From positions 8,102-72,101 of the forward strand of contig JAEZZR010000008.1 of assembly GCA_023418505.1 (NCBI GenBank): a DNA stretch of 64,000 nucleotides, given 5' to 3'. Under the pieces are notes generated by a model. The model saw only the letters and a program-made list of their open reading frames with translations. It did no database searches and had not been told where the DNA came from. Of this stretch, positions 28,684 to 35,795 are shown piece after piece; positions within the stretch are counted from its first letter, which is position 1, and each line of letters begins with the position of its first letter. Made by a program: the position numbers and the translations under genes. This DNA comes from Actinomycetes bacterium (GTDB lineage Bacteria; Actinomycetota; Actinomycetes; Mycobacteriales; Mycobacteriaceae).

Positions 28684-29646
28684 ATGAATACCTCACGCAA
28701 CAAAGCTTCGAAATCTGCCGCATCCGCCGGCGTGAATCCAGCCGTGCAACAACCAAACACGGACTCTCCTGCTGCGATGGCAGTGCACGTACTGCGCGGT
28801 GGGTTGATTGGCATCGCGGAGACCATCCCCGGCGTCTCTGGTGGCACGATCGCATTAGTCACCGGTATTTACGAGCGCATTATTGCTGCCGGCAAAGCCA
28901 TTACCGATCTTCCAGGTGCTGCCCGCGGTGGGGATTTCTCTCCCGCTTTACGACGGATTGACTGGAAGCTACTGATTCCAGTCGCTATTGGCATGTTGGC
29001 CGCGGTGTTCTTGCTGGCTGGCACGATGGAGTCTTTTGTTACTGGCCAGCCAGTGATATCGAAGGCACTATTTTTCGGCATGATCGCGGTGTGTATTGCG
29101 ATTCCTTTGGGTGAGATTCGCCCGGGCGAGATTAAAACCGATAAGCAACGCAAACAGGCCTGGCTAGTTTTCGGCCTATTCGCCCTGGCTACTTTCATCT
29201 TGACGTCACTGCCATCTTCGGAGATCAGCGAGCCACCATTGTGGCTGGTATTCATTGCTGCTGCGATCGCTATCTGCGCTTTGGTGCTGCCTGGCGTATC
29301 GGGCTCGTTCTTCCTACTTGTAATCGGCATGTACGCGCCAACTATGGCCGCAGTAGATCAGCGCAATATTGGCTACTTGCTGGTATTCATGCTGGGCGCG
29401 TTGACCGGCATCGTGCTTTTCGTTCGGCTATTGGAGCGCCTGCTGGAAAACCACCACGCACTTACCCTGGTAGCAATGTCTGGTCTACTGCTGGGATCCT
29501 TGCGTGCACTGTGGCCATGGCAAGGCCCCGAGGGACAGTTTGAAGGCTTTGGCGACAACGTCTTTGGCGCGCTGTTAATGGCACTACTAGGCGCCTTGAT
29601 TGTGGGCGTTGTTGCAGCTGCACAGCGTTATTTTTCAAAACGGTAG
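28684..29646 (+). CDS. DUF368 membrane protein, PopT-type lipid-carrier translocase
   Basis: 320 residues with about eight to nine membrane helices. DUF368 proteins (PopT) are reported to return undecaprenyl phosphate, the cell-wall lipid carrier, across the membrane; here the carrier would be the actinobacterial polyprenyl phosphate. Signature GIAETIPGVSGGTIALVTGIY lies near residue 42 (with one residue variation from family to family) and its repeat ICALVLPGVSGSFFLLVIG near residue 195, the paired PGVSG re-entrant loops of this fold. The start at 28684 is preferred over an earlier in-frame ATG that overlaps polA, because a TAGAAT box ends 7 nt before it. Confidence 0.8.
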   Translation: MNTSRNKASKSAASAGVNPAVQQPNTDSPAAMAVHVLRGGLIGIAETIPGVSGGTIALVTGIYERIIAAGKAITDLPGAARGGDFSPALRRIDWKLLIPVAIGMLAAVFLLAGTMESFVTGQPVISKALFFGMIAVCIAIPLGEIRPGEIKTDKQRKQAWLVFGLFALATFILTSLPSSEISEPPLWLVFIAAAIAICALVLPGVSGSFFLLVIGMYAPTMAAVDQRNIGYLLVFMLGALTGIVLFVRLLERLLENHHALTLVAMSGLLLGSLRALWPWQGPEGQFEGFGDNVFGALLMALLGALIVGVVAAAQRYFSKR

Positions 29647-29727
29647 GCAGTGGTTTACTATATAACCCGTTGCACGGCAGCATTTGATGGAAGCGCTCTT
29701 CACTGAAGAATTCTGTACCGCAACATT

Positions 29728-29801
29728 GCCCTTGTAGCCCAATTGGCAGAGGCAACGGATTCAAAACCCGTCCAGTGTGAGTTCGAGTCTCACCAAGGGC
29801 A
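29728..29801 (+). tRNA. tRNA-Leu (CAA), short variable loop
   Basis: 74 nt folding as a complete cloverleaf. Acceptor GCCCTTG pairs with CAAGGGC, then discriminator A. The anticodon stem ACGGA/CCCGT has one A-C mismatch next to a TTCAAAA loop, giving anticodon CAA. The T arm is GTGAG-TTCGAGT-CTCAC. The D stem is 3-4 bp (GCC/GGC). The variable loop is only 5 nt (CCAGT), unlike standard tRNA-Leu, which has a long variable arm. CCA is not encoded. It sits 81 bp after the DUF368 gene and ahead of the accessory island. Confidence 0.85.
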
Positions 29802-29807
29802 CACCTT

Positions 29808-29849
29808 AAACCCACCTTGATCACAATATTTGCTGGTCAAGGTGGGTTT
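29808..29849 (+). terminator. Terminator hairpin after the tRNA gene
   Basis: AAACCCACCTTGA (29808-29820) pairs perfectly with TCAAGGTGGGTTT (29837-29849), a 13-bp stem starting 7 nt after the tRNA. The last arm ends in TTT followed by CTCTC, so the T-tract is short. Confidence 0.8.
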
Positions 29850-30492
29850 CTCTCGTTTCACTGCCTATACCTCTTCGTCGCTGAAGGCCTGTTTTTAGGT
29901 TTTTCTGAGAAAAAGTGAGCCAAAAGTGAGCCAAAAACGGGGTTGAAATGAGACTCAAAACAGGGATTGAAACCTAGCCAAAATGGACAGGAAAAGGGTG
30001 GCTAAATCAAGGCAAAAGTGAGCCAAGCGAGTAGTTGGCTTGCAAGCCTCTTCATAGCTCAAGTGGAGTACCTTTGCCCAATACCTCATCCGTACCCTTT
30101 GGAGCTGCAGTTACGGTTTCCGCATTGGCACGCATGGTGGTCGCCACTCGATGCCAATAACGTTTTAAGCTACTTCCGGCTCAACTGTTCTAACAAAACC
30201 TGAAACGTACTGCAGGGAGTTCACTTCCTTCGCTCTTTCCAAAGAATAATTTGACATTGAAAACAGGCTCGGACCCGAGAATTATCTGTAGCGGGCAATC
30301 CCATAGCTGTTATTTGCAGCACGCTCAAGCCAAATAACCAAAATTCATCAATCCCGACAGGCTCTAGTGCTGACCAGGTTTCGACGTAAGGTGTCCTATG
30401 TGTCAAGCCTTACTACCCCCCAGCGAGGGTTTTCCCTAGTACGGGATAGCCTATGCTGTCCACGAGCTAATGAAATTCAGGAGTGATGACGG
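29850..30492. other. Non-coding left edge of the accessory island
   Basis: 643 bp with no convincing complete gene. It holds the GTGAGCC repeats (separate entry). On the minus strand a short open frame at 30052-30147 (31 codons, MATTMRANAETVTAAPKG...) is flanked by stops and may be a gene remnant. The compact tRNA-proximal position and repeats suggest a decayed integration end, but no integrase sequence was recognised. Confidence 0.5.
29911..30024 (+). repeat. AAAAGTGAGCC direct repeats beside the tRNA gene
   Basis: Two exact tandem copies of an 11-bp unit lie at 29911-29921 and 29922-29932, and a third at 30014-30024, all on the same strand. Such repeats next to a tRNA 3' end resemble arm-type binding sites of tyrosine integrases. 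That role is inferred from position. Confidence 0.6.
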
Positions 30493-30675
30493 ATGACAAG
30501 CATCCAGGATCTAATGAACCGTCGAACAACTCCGGTAATCGCCCGTTCAACGAACGGTCAAGTGATTCGGAAAGCGCCAATTCACGATCCCTCGGAGAAC
30601 TTCCGGAAAGGCTGGGAACAGACGGGCGAAGCGTTACGCAAGGCGATGATCCATCACGGCACGACTCGTCATTAA
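30493..30675 (+). CDS. Small protein of unknown function
   Basis: 60 residues, basic, starting MTSIQDLMNRRTTPVIARS and ending MIHHGTTRH. Not recognised. It is kept because CAGGAG (30478-30483) lies 9 nt before the ATG and a TATGCT box lies about 35 nt upstream of the start. A second frame (GTG at 30483, 85 codons, Ser/Asn/Asp-rich) overlaps it but lacks its own ribosome site. No signal peptide or membrane segment; the helical RKGWEQTGEALRKAM part could bind nucleic acid or a partner. Confidence 0.45.
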   Translation: MTSIQDLMNRRTTPVIARSTNGQVIRKAPIHDPSENFRKGWEQTGEALRKAMIHHGTTRH

Positions 30676-30793
30676 ACTCAGATTTAATTTTGAACCCGAA
30701 TATCATTAACCAGTTCTGCGAGTACAGCAGATTCAGCTAAGATCTCTTCCACCATCTGAAGACCTCGCTAGATCAGCACACTCACTTCCAGAA

Positions 30794-31135
30794 TCAATCG
30801 TCAGGGTATAGAAGCTCAGTTTTTTTGGCTCCAGCGCGACGACGTAGTGAATCATAGGGCCAATTTAAAGCTGGGTCATCGTCCAAACCGTCCCAGTCAA
30901 CGGACAGATCCCAATCAGTTTCTTCACATGCCTTCTCAAAAGCTTGCAACAAACGAAGATACACTTCATCTTCTTGGTACCTGCGCAGCGTAATATCCGC
31001 TACCGTCATATCGTTTACCGCATCGACGCGAGCTCTATCCTCTAATCCGTATCGGGCAGCTAATCTACTCAAATAGGCAAGGGCTTCTTCCTCATCGGTT
31101 TTTCCCCACACCGATAAAGATGGCTGGATACCCAT
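30794..31135 (-). CDS. Acidic 113-residue protein of unknown function
   Basis: Acidic, soluble and probably helical; it contains the tract EKACEETDWDLSVDWDGLDD and ends AKKTELLYPDD. No family recognised. It lies 209 bp downstream of the restriction-modification gene on the same strand, but has its own promoter candidate (TTGGAG-18-TAGTAT) and AAAGAG before the ATG. Given the setting it could modulate the nuclease or be a separate defence or anti-defence gene; that is speculation. Confidence 0.6.
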   Translation of the reverse strand: MGIQPSLSVWGKTDEEEALAYLSRLAARYGLEDRARVDAVNDMTVADITLRRYQEDEVYLRLLQAFEKACEETDWDLSVDWDGLDDDPALNWPYDSLRRRAGAKKTELLYPDD

Positions 31136-31188
31136 TTAGAACTCTTTTCGGGTTGTGGCTACTAAGTAAATTTCTACGCTTAAGCTGA

Positions 31189-31218
31189 ATACTACCCCAG
31201 ACCTACGTTTTACTCCAA
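31189..31218 (-). promoter_or_regulatory. Promoter candidate of the 113-residue gene
   Basis: TTGGAG (31213-31218) and TAGTAT (31189-31194) on the minus strand are separated by 18 nt. It would give a leader of about 45 nt before the ATG at 31135. Confidence 0.4.
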
Positions 31219-31344
31219 AAATATAGGGTCGATTTATCAGCGGAATCAGCTGAGCGATCCGTTCTTCGATTAGAATTCAGTTGCGCCACCGAATCCGAGA
31301 AATCCAACAAGGGGATAACAACGACTGTTACGTAGCGGTTCCCT

Positions 31345-34185
31345 CTATGAGTTAGTTCCAGTCAGCTTCACGTAATTCATGAATAGCAACTCTTGCCGTT
31401 GCTTCTCACTGGCAAGTTTCCGCTGCGCTCCAAAGGCCTTATCAACTGCACGGTCAAGCTTGTCGTGAGCCTTCAAAAGATCTGGATCCATCGCCAACGG
31501 CTGGTAAAGGTCTGCTAGCGATCGGTTCGGGAACTTCTTCCGTGCTTCGAGAACACCCTTTCCACCTTCGATGATTGCTGCACGTTCTTTCTCTGACAGC
31601 TCGGGAACAGGGAAAGTGTTCCAAGTTACAGTGTTAGCAAACCTCAACCGTGATTCGAGCCTTCCGCCAACAGTTCGCTGCCAGGTAATGAACATTGATG
31701 AAGAAATAAGGGCAAACTGAAGCCCGTCCTCATCAGGCGTCTGGAAAACCAAATTGCTCACGATAGTTGTTTCAGGAAGCCGTTGCGCTGTAAAGAACTT
31801 TCGGGTTTCACTAACGACGCTCGGAATACAAAGAAACGGCACGCGTGGACGTCCTGCATTAGGACGAAATAGGTGTGGAATATCTCGGAGCTTATAAGCA
31901 TCGCCGGTCTTGGTACTATTTTCACGGAAGTCACGACATTTTTCTATGCGTTGTTTCAACGCGTGAGATCGGCCAATATCTCGTGGATCAAAGTTTTCAT
32001 CTGCCATCCATAGACACCACCTGTCGAGATTATGCAGCAATTCCCTAGCCCCTTTGAACTCGCGCAAATATTTAGCTGCAATCGGATCACACGCGAACTG
32101 CTTGTAGTCTTCCTGCTCCACTAACAAATGTCCACCATCAGCAGGTTTAGATCCGTAAATAACCTTGGGTAACTCAGGTGATAGAACTTTAGACCGCTTC
32201 TTCACCAACACATTCGGCCCATCAACTAGATAGGCATTGATACGCCGGGTAACTGGTTCTTCTACTGCTTCACCATTCACTTGTGGGTAGTTCCACAGCC
32301 GGGGCTTGACATCCAGATCCCTAGTAAACCCAATGATCACACAATGCACCGCTGCTTTGCCTGGGGCTTCAGAGTCCCAAGCAAAAGTCCGATGCGCGAA
32401 CTTAATCACCCAACTAGCATTAAACAGCGGCTCGAACAGAGCTGGCACCGGCTGACCTTGCGCAATAGAGTTCGTCGTCACAAACGCGAATTCACCTGGA
32501 CGGCTACTCAACAGATCTTTGCTCTTCGCATGCCAGCCGGTTACATAGTCCAAATAACCGTCGTAGTCCTTCCCCCAAACATGCTTCATGTCTGCTTTTT
32601 GGTCATTTGTCTTCGTGTACTGCCCAATAAACGGCGGGTTGCCAAAGATATACGTCGATCCAGCAACCCGCTTGATCTCTTCATCCCAATCGATTCGAAG
32701 CGCATTGCCGTGGCGGATATGAGCGGTAATCGTAATCGGTAGACGCTCTGGCGCATTGCCAATACGTAGCGCCAACTCCCTGTTGGCTTGATGATCCACT
32801 AGGAACATTGCAGTTTCGGCAATCTTGGCTGGCCACCAGTTCAATTCGAAACCGTAGAACTGTCCAATGCTCAGCTTTTGTTCCCACGAGGTATCAAACG
32901 ACAAATCACCTAGACCTTCGCGTTCACGAATCGCCACGATAACGTCCGTTTCGATCTTGCGCAGTTCCCGATAGGCGACAACAAGGAAGTTGCCACAACC
33001 ACACGCGGGGTCACAAAACGCCATATCCGCCAGCGAGTCACGAAACGCCCGCAACTGCTTCACCGACGTCGAACGGTTAGTAATCAGTCGGTTCGCTTCT
33101 TTTCGCAAGCTATCCAAGTACAGCGGCTCAATAACCTTCAAGATGTTGGTTTCACTGGTGTAGTGCTCACCATCTGCCCGGCGCGCCTCTTTAGATTTCA
33201 CCAGCTGGAACATAGAGCCGAAGATTGCGGGGCTAATGCGGTTCCAGTTGAAACGGCAGGCGTTCAACAGTGCTTCGCGCATTTCGTGGTCGAAGAATTC
33301 CTGTGGCCAGAATTCGTTAAACAGGCTGCCGTTGACATATGGGAACTTCGCCATGGAATCAGGCACGCGTTGGCGCCGATTCTCGGGAGTGTTCAGTACT
33401 TGGAATAGTGCTGCTAACTGGCTGCCCAGATTTTCGTCGTTAGTGTCGTTCAAAACGAACCGATAGAAGAGGTCGTTTTCCCACAAACCCGCGTCGTCGC
33501 CATAGAGCAAGAACAGTACCCGGGTGAGGAAAACGGAGCTCTTTTGTACTTTCCAGTCTTCGTCTTCTGGATTGGTGGGCGCTTCGTCGCCTACAGATTC
33601 ATCGACCTCGGGGTTGGTCATTGCGGTAAACAGGTCAGCCATCAGCTTGGAAGCCTTGATCGATGCTTCGGTTTCTTCTGCCTTAGTGATCTCTTCCCGG
33701 CCAGCTAAGAACATCAGCTGATCTACATGATCGGCAAGCTCTTCTAGGGCGAATTCTTCCGTCCAGCCTTCGGCACCCAATTTGGTTAGGCGGATAGTTT
33801 CGAAATTGGTGGTGATAACAAATTTCGGCCACTCATGGGAAGCAATGGAACCCCCAGCCAGATAACCCAGCGCCTGCGAATCAGCTTTAACCAGGTCTTT
33901 CCCAATCGACTTCGCTTCACCGATCACAACGGAAGACCAGAATAAGTCGATATAACCAGTACGCCCGGTAGTGGCACGCTTAGCGTCTCGCTCGAAGAGA
34001 TCGATACGCTCCGGTATTACTCCGAAGCAGCGCAGTAGGCTGCCCCAGAATTGCTGTGCCCCGGAGCTTTCTGTGTGGCCTTGGCCGGAAGTTTTCCACT
34101 CTTGAATGCGCTTTATCCAGACAGTGACAAATTTATCTAACTCTCGCTTGACTTCACTACGCGAAATCTGGGCAACCGTGGCCAT
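31345..34185 (-). CDS. MmeI-like type IIL restriction-modification enzyme
   Basis: 946 residues combining nuclease, adenine methyltransferase and target recognition in one chain. N-terminal PD-(D/E)XK nuclease: Asp80 in GYIDLFW and Glu90-Ala-Lys92 in VIGEAKS. A helical connector follows (about 170-330). The methyltransferase has GEHYTSETNI (about 339), motif I FCDPACGCGNF (about 390-400) and motif IV FGNPPF (about 514-519). The C-terminal about 350 residues form the specificity domain. Known relatives cut about 20 bp from a short asymmetric site and methylate one strand. Start ATG 34185 follows AAAGG; the in-frame GTG three codons earlier is less likely. All catalytic motifs are intact. Confidence 0.87.
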   Translation of the reverse strand: MATVAQISRSEVKRELDKFVTVWIKRIQEWKTSGQGHTESSGAQQFWGSLLRCFGVIPERIDLFERDAKRATTGRTGYIDLFWSSVVIGEAKSIGKDLVKADSQALGYLAGGSIASHEWPKFVITTNFETIRLTKLGAEGWTEEFALEELADHVDQLMFLAGREEITKAEETEASIKASKLMADLFTAMTNPEVDESVGDEAPTNPEDEDWKVQKSSVFLTRVLFLLYGDDAGLWENDLFYRFVLNDTNDENLGSQLAALFQVLNTPENRRQRVPDSMAKFPYVNGSLFNEFWPQEFFDHEMREALLNACRFNWNRISPAIFGSMFQLVKSKEARRADGEHYTSETNILKVIEPLYLDSLRKEANRLITNRSTSVKQLRAFRDSLADMAFCDPACGCGNFLVVAYRELRKIETDVIVAIREREGLGDLSFDTSWEQKLSIGQFYGFELNWWPAKIAETAMFLVDHQANRELALRIGNAPERLPITITAHIRHGNALRIDWDEEIKRVAGSTYIFGNPPFIGQYTKTNDQKADMKHVWGKDYDGYLDYVTGWHAKSKDLLSSRPGEFAFVTTNSIAQGQPVPALFEPLFNASWVIKFAHRTFAWDSEAPGKAAVHCVIIGFTRDLDVKPRLWNYPQVNGEAVEEPVTRRINAYLVDGPNVLVKKRSKVLSPELPKVIYGSKPADGGHLLVEQEDYKQFACDPIAAKYLREFKGARELLHNLDRWCLWMADENFDPRDIGRSHALKQRIEKCRDFRENSTKTGDAYKLRDIPHLFRPNAGRPRVPFLCIPSVVSETRKFFTAQRLPETTIVSNLVFQTPDEDGLQFALISSSMFITWQRTVGGRLESRLRFANTVTWNTFPVPELSEKERAAIIEGGKGVLEARKKFPNRSLADLYQPLAMDPDLLKAHDKLDRAVDKAFGAQRKLASEKQRQELLFMNYVKLTGTNS

Positions 34186-34304
34186 AACCAGCACCTTTCC
34201 GAAAACTAACCAATCTATCTAAGAATAATCGAAATGCCACAGAGCATCGCGATCAACCTGGGGATAGCAGAGCCCAGACCAACGTTCATGCCAAAGTAGA
34301 ACCC

Positions 34305-34916
34305 ATGAGTACCGCGCATCCCTCTCCCCTTGGTGGCCGTCGCCCTACCCGCGGTGAACTGCCCCAGTTCTACGGCTACCCGGTAGATGATCGCCTGCCG
34401 GAACCAGGTGCGGCTCCGCTGAACTTGTTGATCGTGGGTGTCAATCCTGGTTTGTGGACGGCTGCAGTCAACGCACCTTTCGCTTACCCGGGTAACCGCT
34501 TTTGGCCGTCATTGGATCGGGCTGGGATTATCTCGCCGGCAATTGATTGCAGCACCGGTATGTCGGATGCCGATGAACAGCGCCTGCGCGACCTCGGTAT
34601 CGGCATTACCAACCTCGTGCCCCGCGCTACTGCCCGGGCTGACGAGCTAGACAAAGCTGATCTTATCGACGGGGCCAAACGCGTCGTCAAGCTCACTAAC
34701 CAACTGCAACCCAAACGCGTAGCGGTGGCGGGAATTACGGCTTTTCGTACGGGGTTTGAAAATCGGCAGGCGAAGTTGGGAAAGCAAGACACCGCGCAGA
34801 TTGCGCACTGGCCAGAACACATTCCGCTGTGGGTGGTACCGCAGCCCAGCGGGTTGAATACGCATGAGAATATCGATTCGCTGGCGCAAAAGTGGCGGGC
34901 GGTAATGGATACCTAA
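34305..34916 (+). CDS. mug: Mismatch-specific DNA glycosylase (Mug/TDG family)
   Basis: Removes uracil or thymine opposite G, and related lesions, to start base-excision repair. 203 residues. Family 2 UDG motifs: VGVNPGLWTA (about 44-53), PGNRFWPSLDRAGI (about 63-76), GIGITNLVPRATARA and the C-terminal VVPQPSGLNTHENI. It lies 119 bp beyond the start of the restriction gene, divergent from it, and marks the return to core genome. No Shine-Dalgarno is obvious. Confidence 0.9.
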   Translation: MSTAHPSPLGGRRPTRGELPQFYGYPVDDRLPEPGAAPLNLLIVGVNPGLWTAAVNAPFAYPGNRFWPSLDRAGIISPAIDCSTGMSDADEQRLRDLGIGITNLVPRATARADELDKADLIDGAKRVVKLTNQLQPKRVAVAGITAFRTGFENRQAKLGKQDTAQIAHWPEHIPLWVVPQPSGLNTHENIDSLAQKWRAVMDT

Positions 34917-34957
34917 ACTCGGCGTGGTTTTAGCGCTAGATAAAAAGGTATCTACCG

Positions 34958-34963
34958 TATGCT
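34958..34963 (+). promoter_or_regulatory. Candidate -10 box of the Thr-rich membrane protein gene
   Basis: TATGCT ends 6 nt before the ATG at 34970; there is no Shine-Dalgarno, consistent with a leaderless mRNA. Confidence 0.45.
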
Positions 34964-34969
34964 GGTTTC

Positions 34970-35761
34970 ATGTCCGATTCGCCGTCCCAGACCGATTCTT
35001 TTGATTCCATTGCACCAGACCAGGTGCCCGAATCAATCGAAACTTCCTCCGCGTTGCGGTGGAAGATCATCGTGGGCGTTATCGGCCTGATTGTTGCGGC
35101 GCTCGTCTTTGCCGGGTGCGTAATTGTGCTAGGCATTCCTGGGGTGGGTGCAGCGGCGTTGGCGGGCTTGGGGATTGCTCTGCCTTCCGGGTGGTTAACC
35201 TACAACGCCTTGCGCGAGCGCAAAGCCGCGAAGAATCCGGATGCGCCTGCTGCGTTGCTGGATCAAAAGTGGCGTTTTGTGATTCCTGCAGCTCTGGCCG
35301 CGATTATCGCGGGGGTGGCAATTATTTTGAGCTCCCCGGGCATCGATATAATTTCAGACGATAACCAAGAGCAATCTGATACCTCCCGGCCACCCAGACC
35401 AGAGGCAACTAGTAGTCGCACCACCACTGCAACTACAACTCCGCGCACCACAGCTGCGACAACGGTGACTACGACGCAAACGACGACGTCTGAAACCACC
35501 ACGGAGACGACCAGCGAATCCGCACCTACGCAGACGACGCAACCGACTGGCACGCGCCCTACTTCCGCAGTACCTACGCAGCCGGTACAACCAACCGAAC
35601 AACCAGTAGTGCCAAGCCAGCCGCCGGTGAATCCTCCTTCGGGTGGTGGCACGGGTACGGGCGGAGGCACAGGCGCCGGTGGAGCGGGTGGTGCCGGTGG
35701 CGCCGGTGGCGCCGGATCAGCACCACAGCAGCAAACAGCGCCTGAAACCGCAGCTAATTAA
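34970..35761 (+). CDS. Membrane protein with Thr-rich and Gly-rich extracellular tail
   Basis: 263 residues, unknown function. A polar N-terminus (1-30) precedes membrane helices at about 31-52 and 55-78, a basic loop (NALRERKAAKNPDAP), and a third helix at about 102-122. The remaining about 140 residues are low complexity: Thr/Ser-rich (about 140-185, TTTATTTPRTT type), Pro/Gln/Val-rich, then a GGAGGAGGAGG run and Gln-rich end. An odd number of helices would put the tail outside, where it could be O-mannosylated as in other actinobacteria. No homologue recognised. Confidence 0.7.
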   Translation: MSDSPSQTDSFDSIAPDQVPESIETSSALRWKIIVGVIGLIVAALVFAGCVIVLGIPGVGAAALAGLGIALPSGWLTYNALRERKAAKNPDAPAALLDQKWRFVIPAALAAIIAGVAIILSSPGIDIISDDNQEQSDTSRPPRPEATSSRTTTATTTPRTTAATTVTTTQTTTSETTTETTSESAPTQTTQPTGTRPTSAVPTQPVQPTEQPVVPSQPPVNPPSGGGTGTGGGTGAGGAGGAGGAGGAGSAPQQQTAPETAAN

Positions 35762-35795
35762 AACCCAATAATTAAAAACTGAAAGCACGAACATT

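Noticed and set aside
29953..29975. GGGATTGAAAC, resembling the 3' end of some CRISPR repeats
   Set aside because: The full sequence occurs once, with no regularly spaced repeat or spacer and no cas genes.
30221..30406. 61-codon minus-strand frame starting near TTGACACATAGGACACC, reminiscent of an IS481/IS3-type end
   Set aside because: No transposase motif in the translation, no paired inverted repeat nearby; the likeness rests on about 20 bases only.
30467..30706. 79-codon minus-strand frame opposite the 60-residue small gene
   Set aside because: No ribosome site; the plus-strand frame has CAGGAG at good spacing. Ser/Pro/Leu-rich composition is typical of an antisense shadow.
34185..34304. 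Second copy of the tRNA 3' end at the right side of the island
   Set aside because: Looked for GTTCGAGTCTCACCAAGGGC near the island end; no match, so the island borders cannot be proved from repeats.
35263..35670. Val/Gly-rich minus-strand frame opposite the Thr-rich tail
   Set aside because: Mirror of ACC/ACG threonine codons; no start signal.
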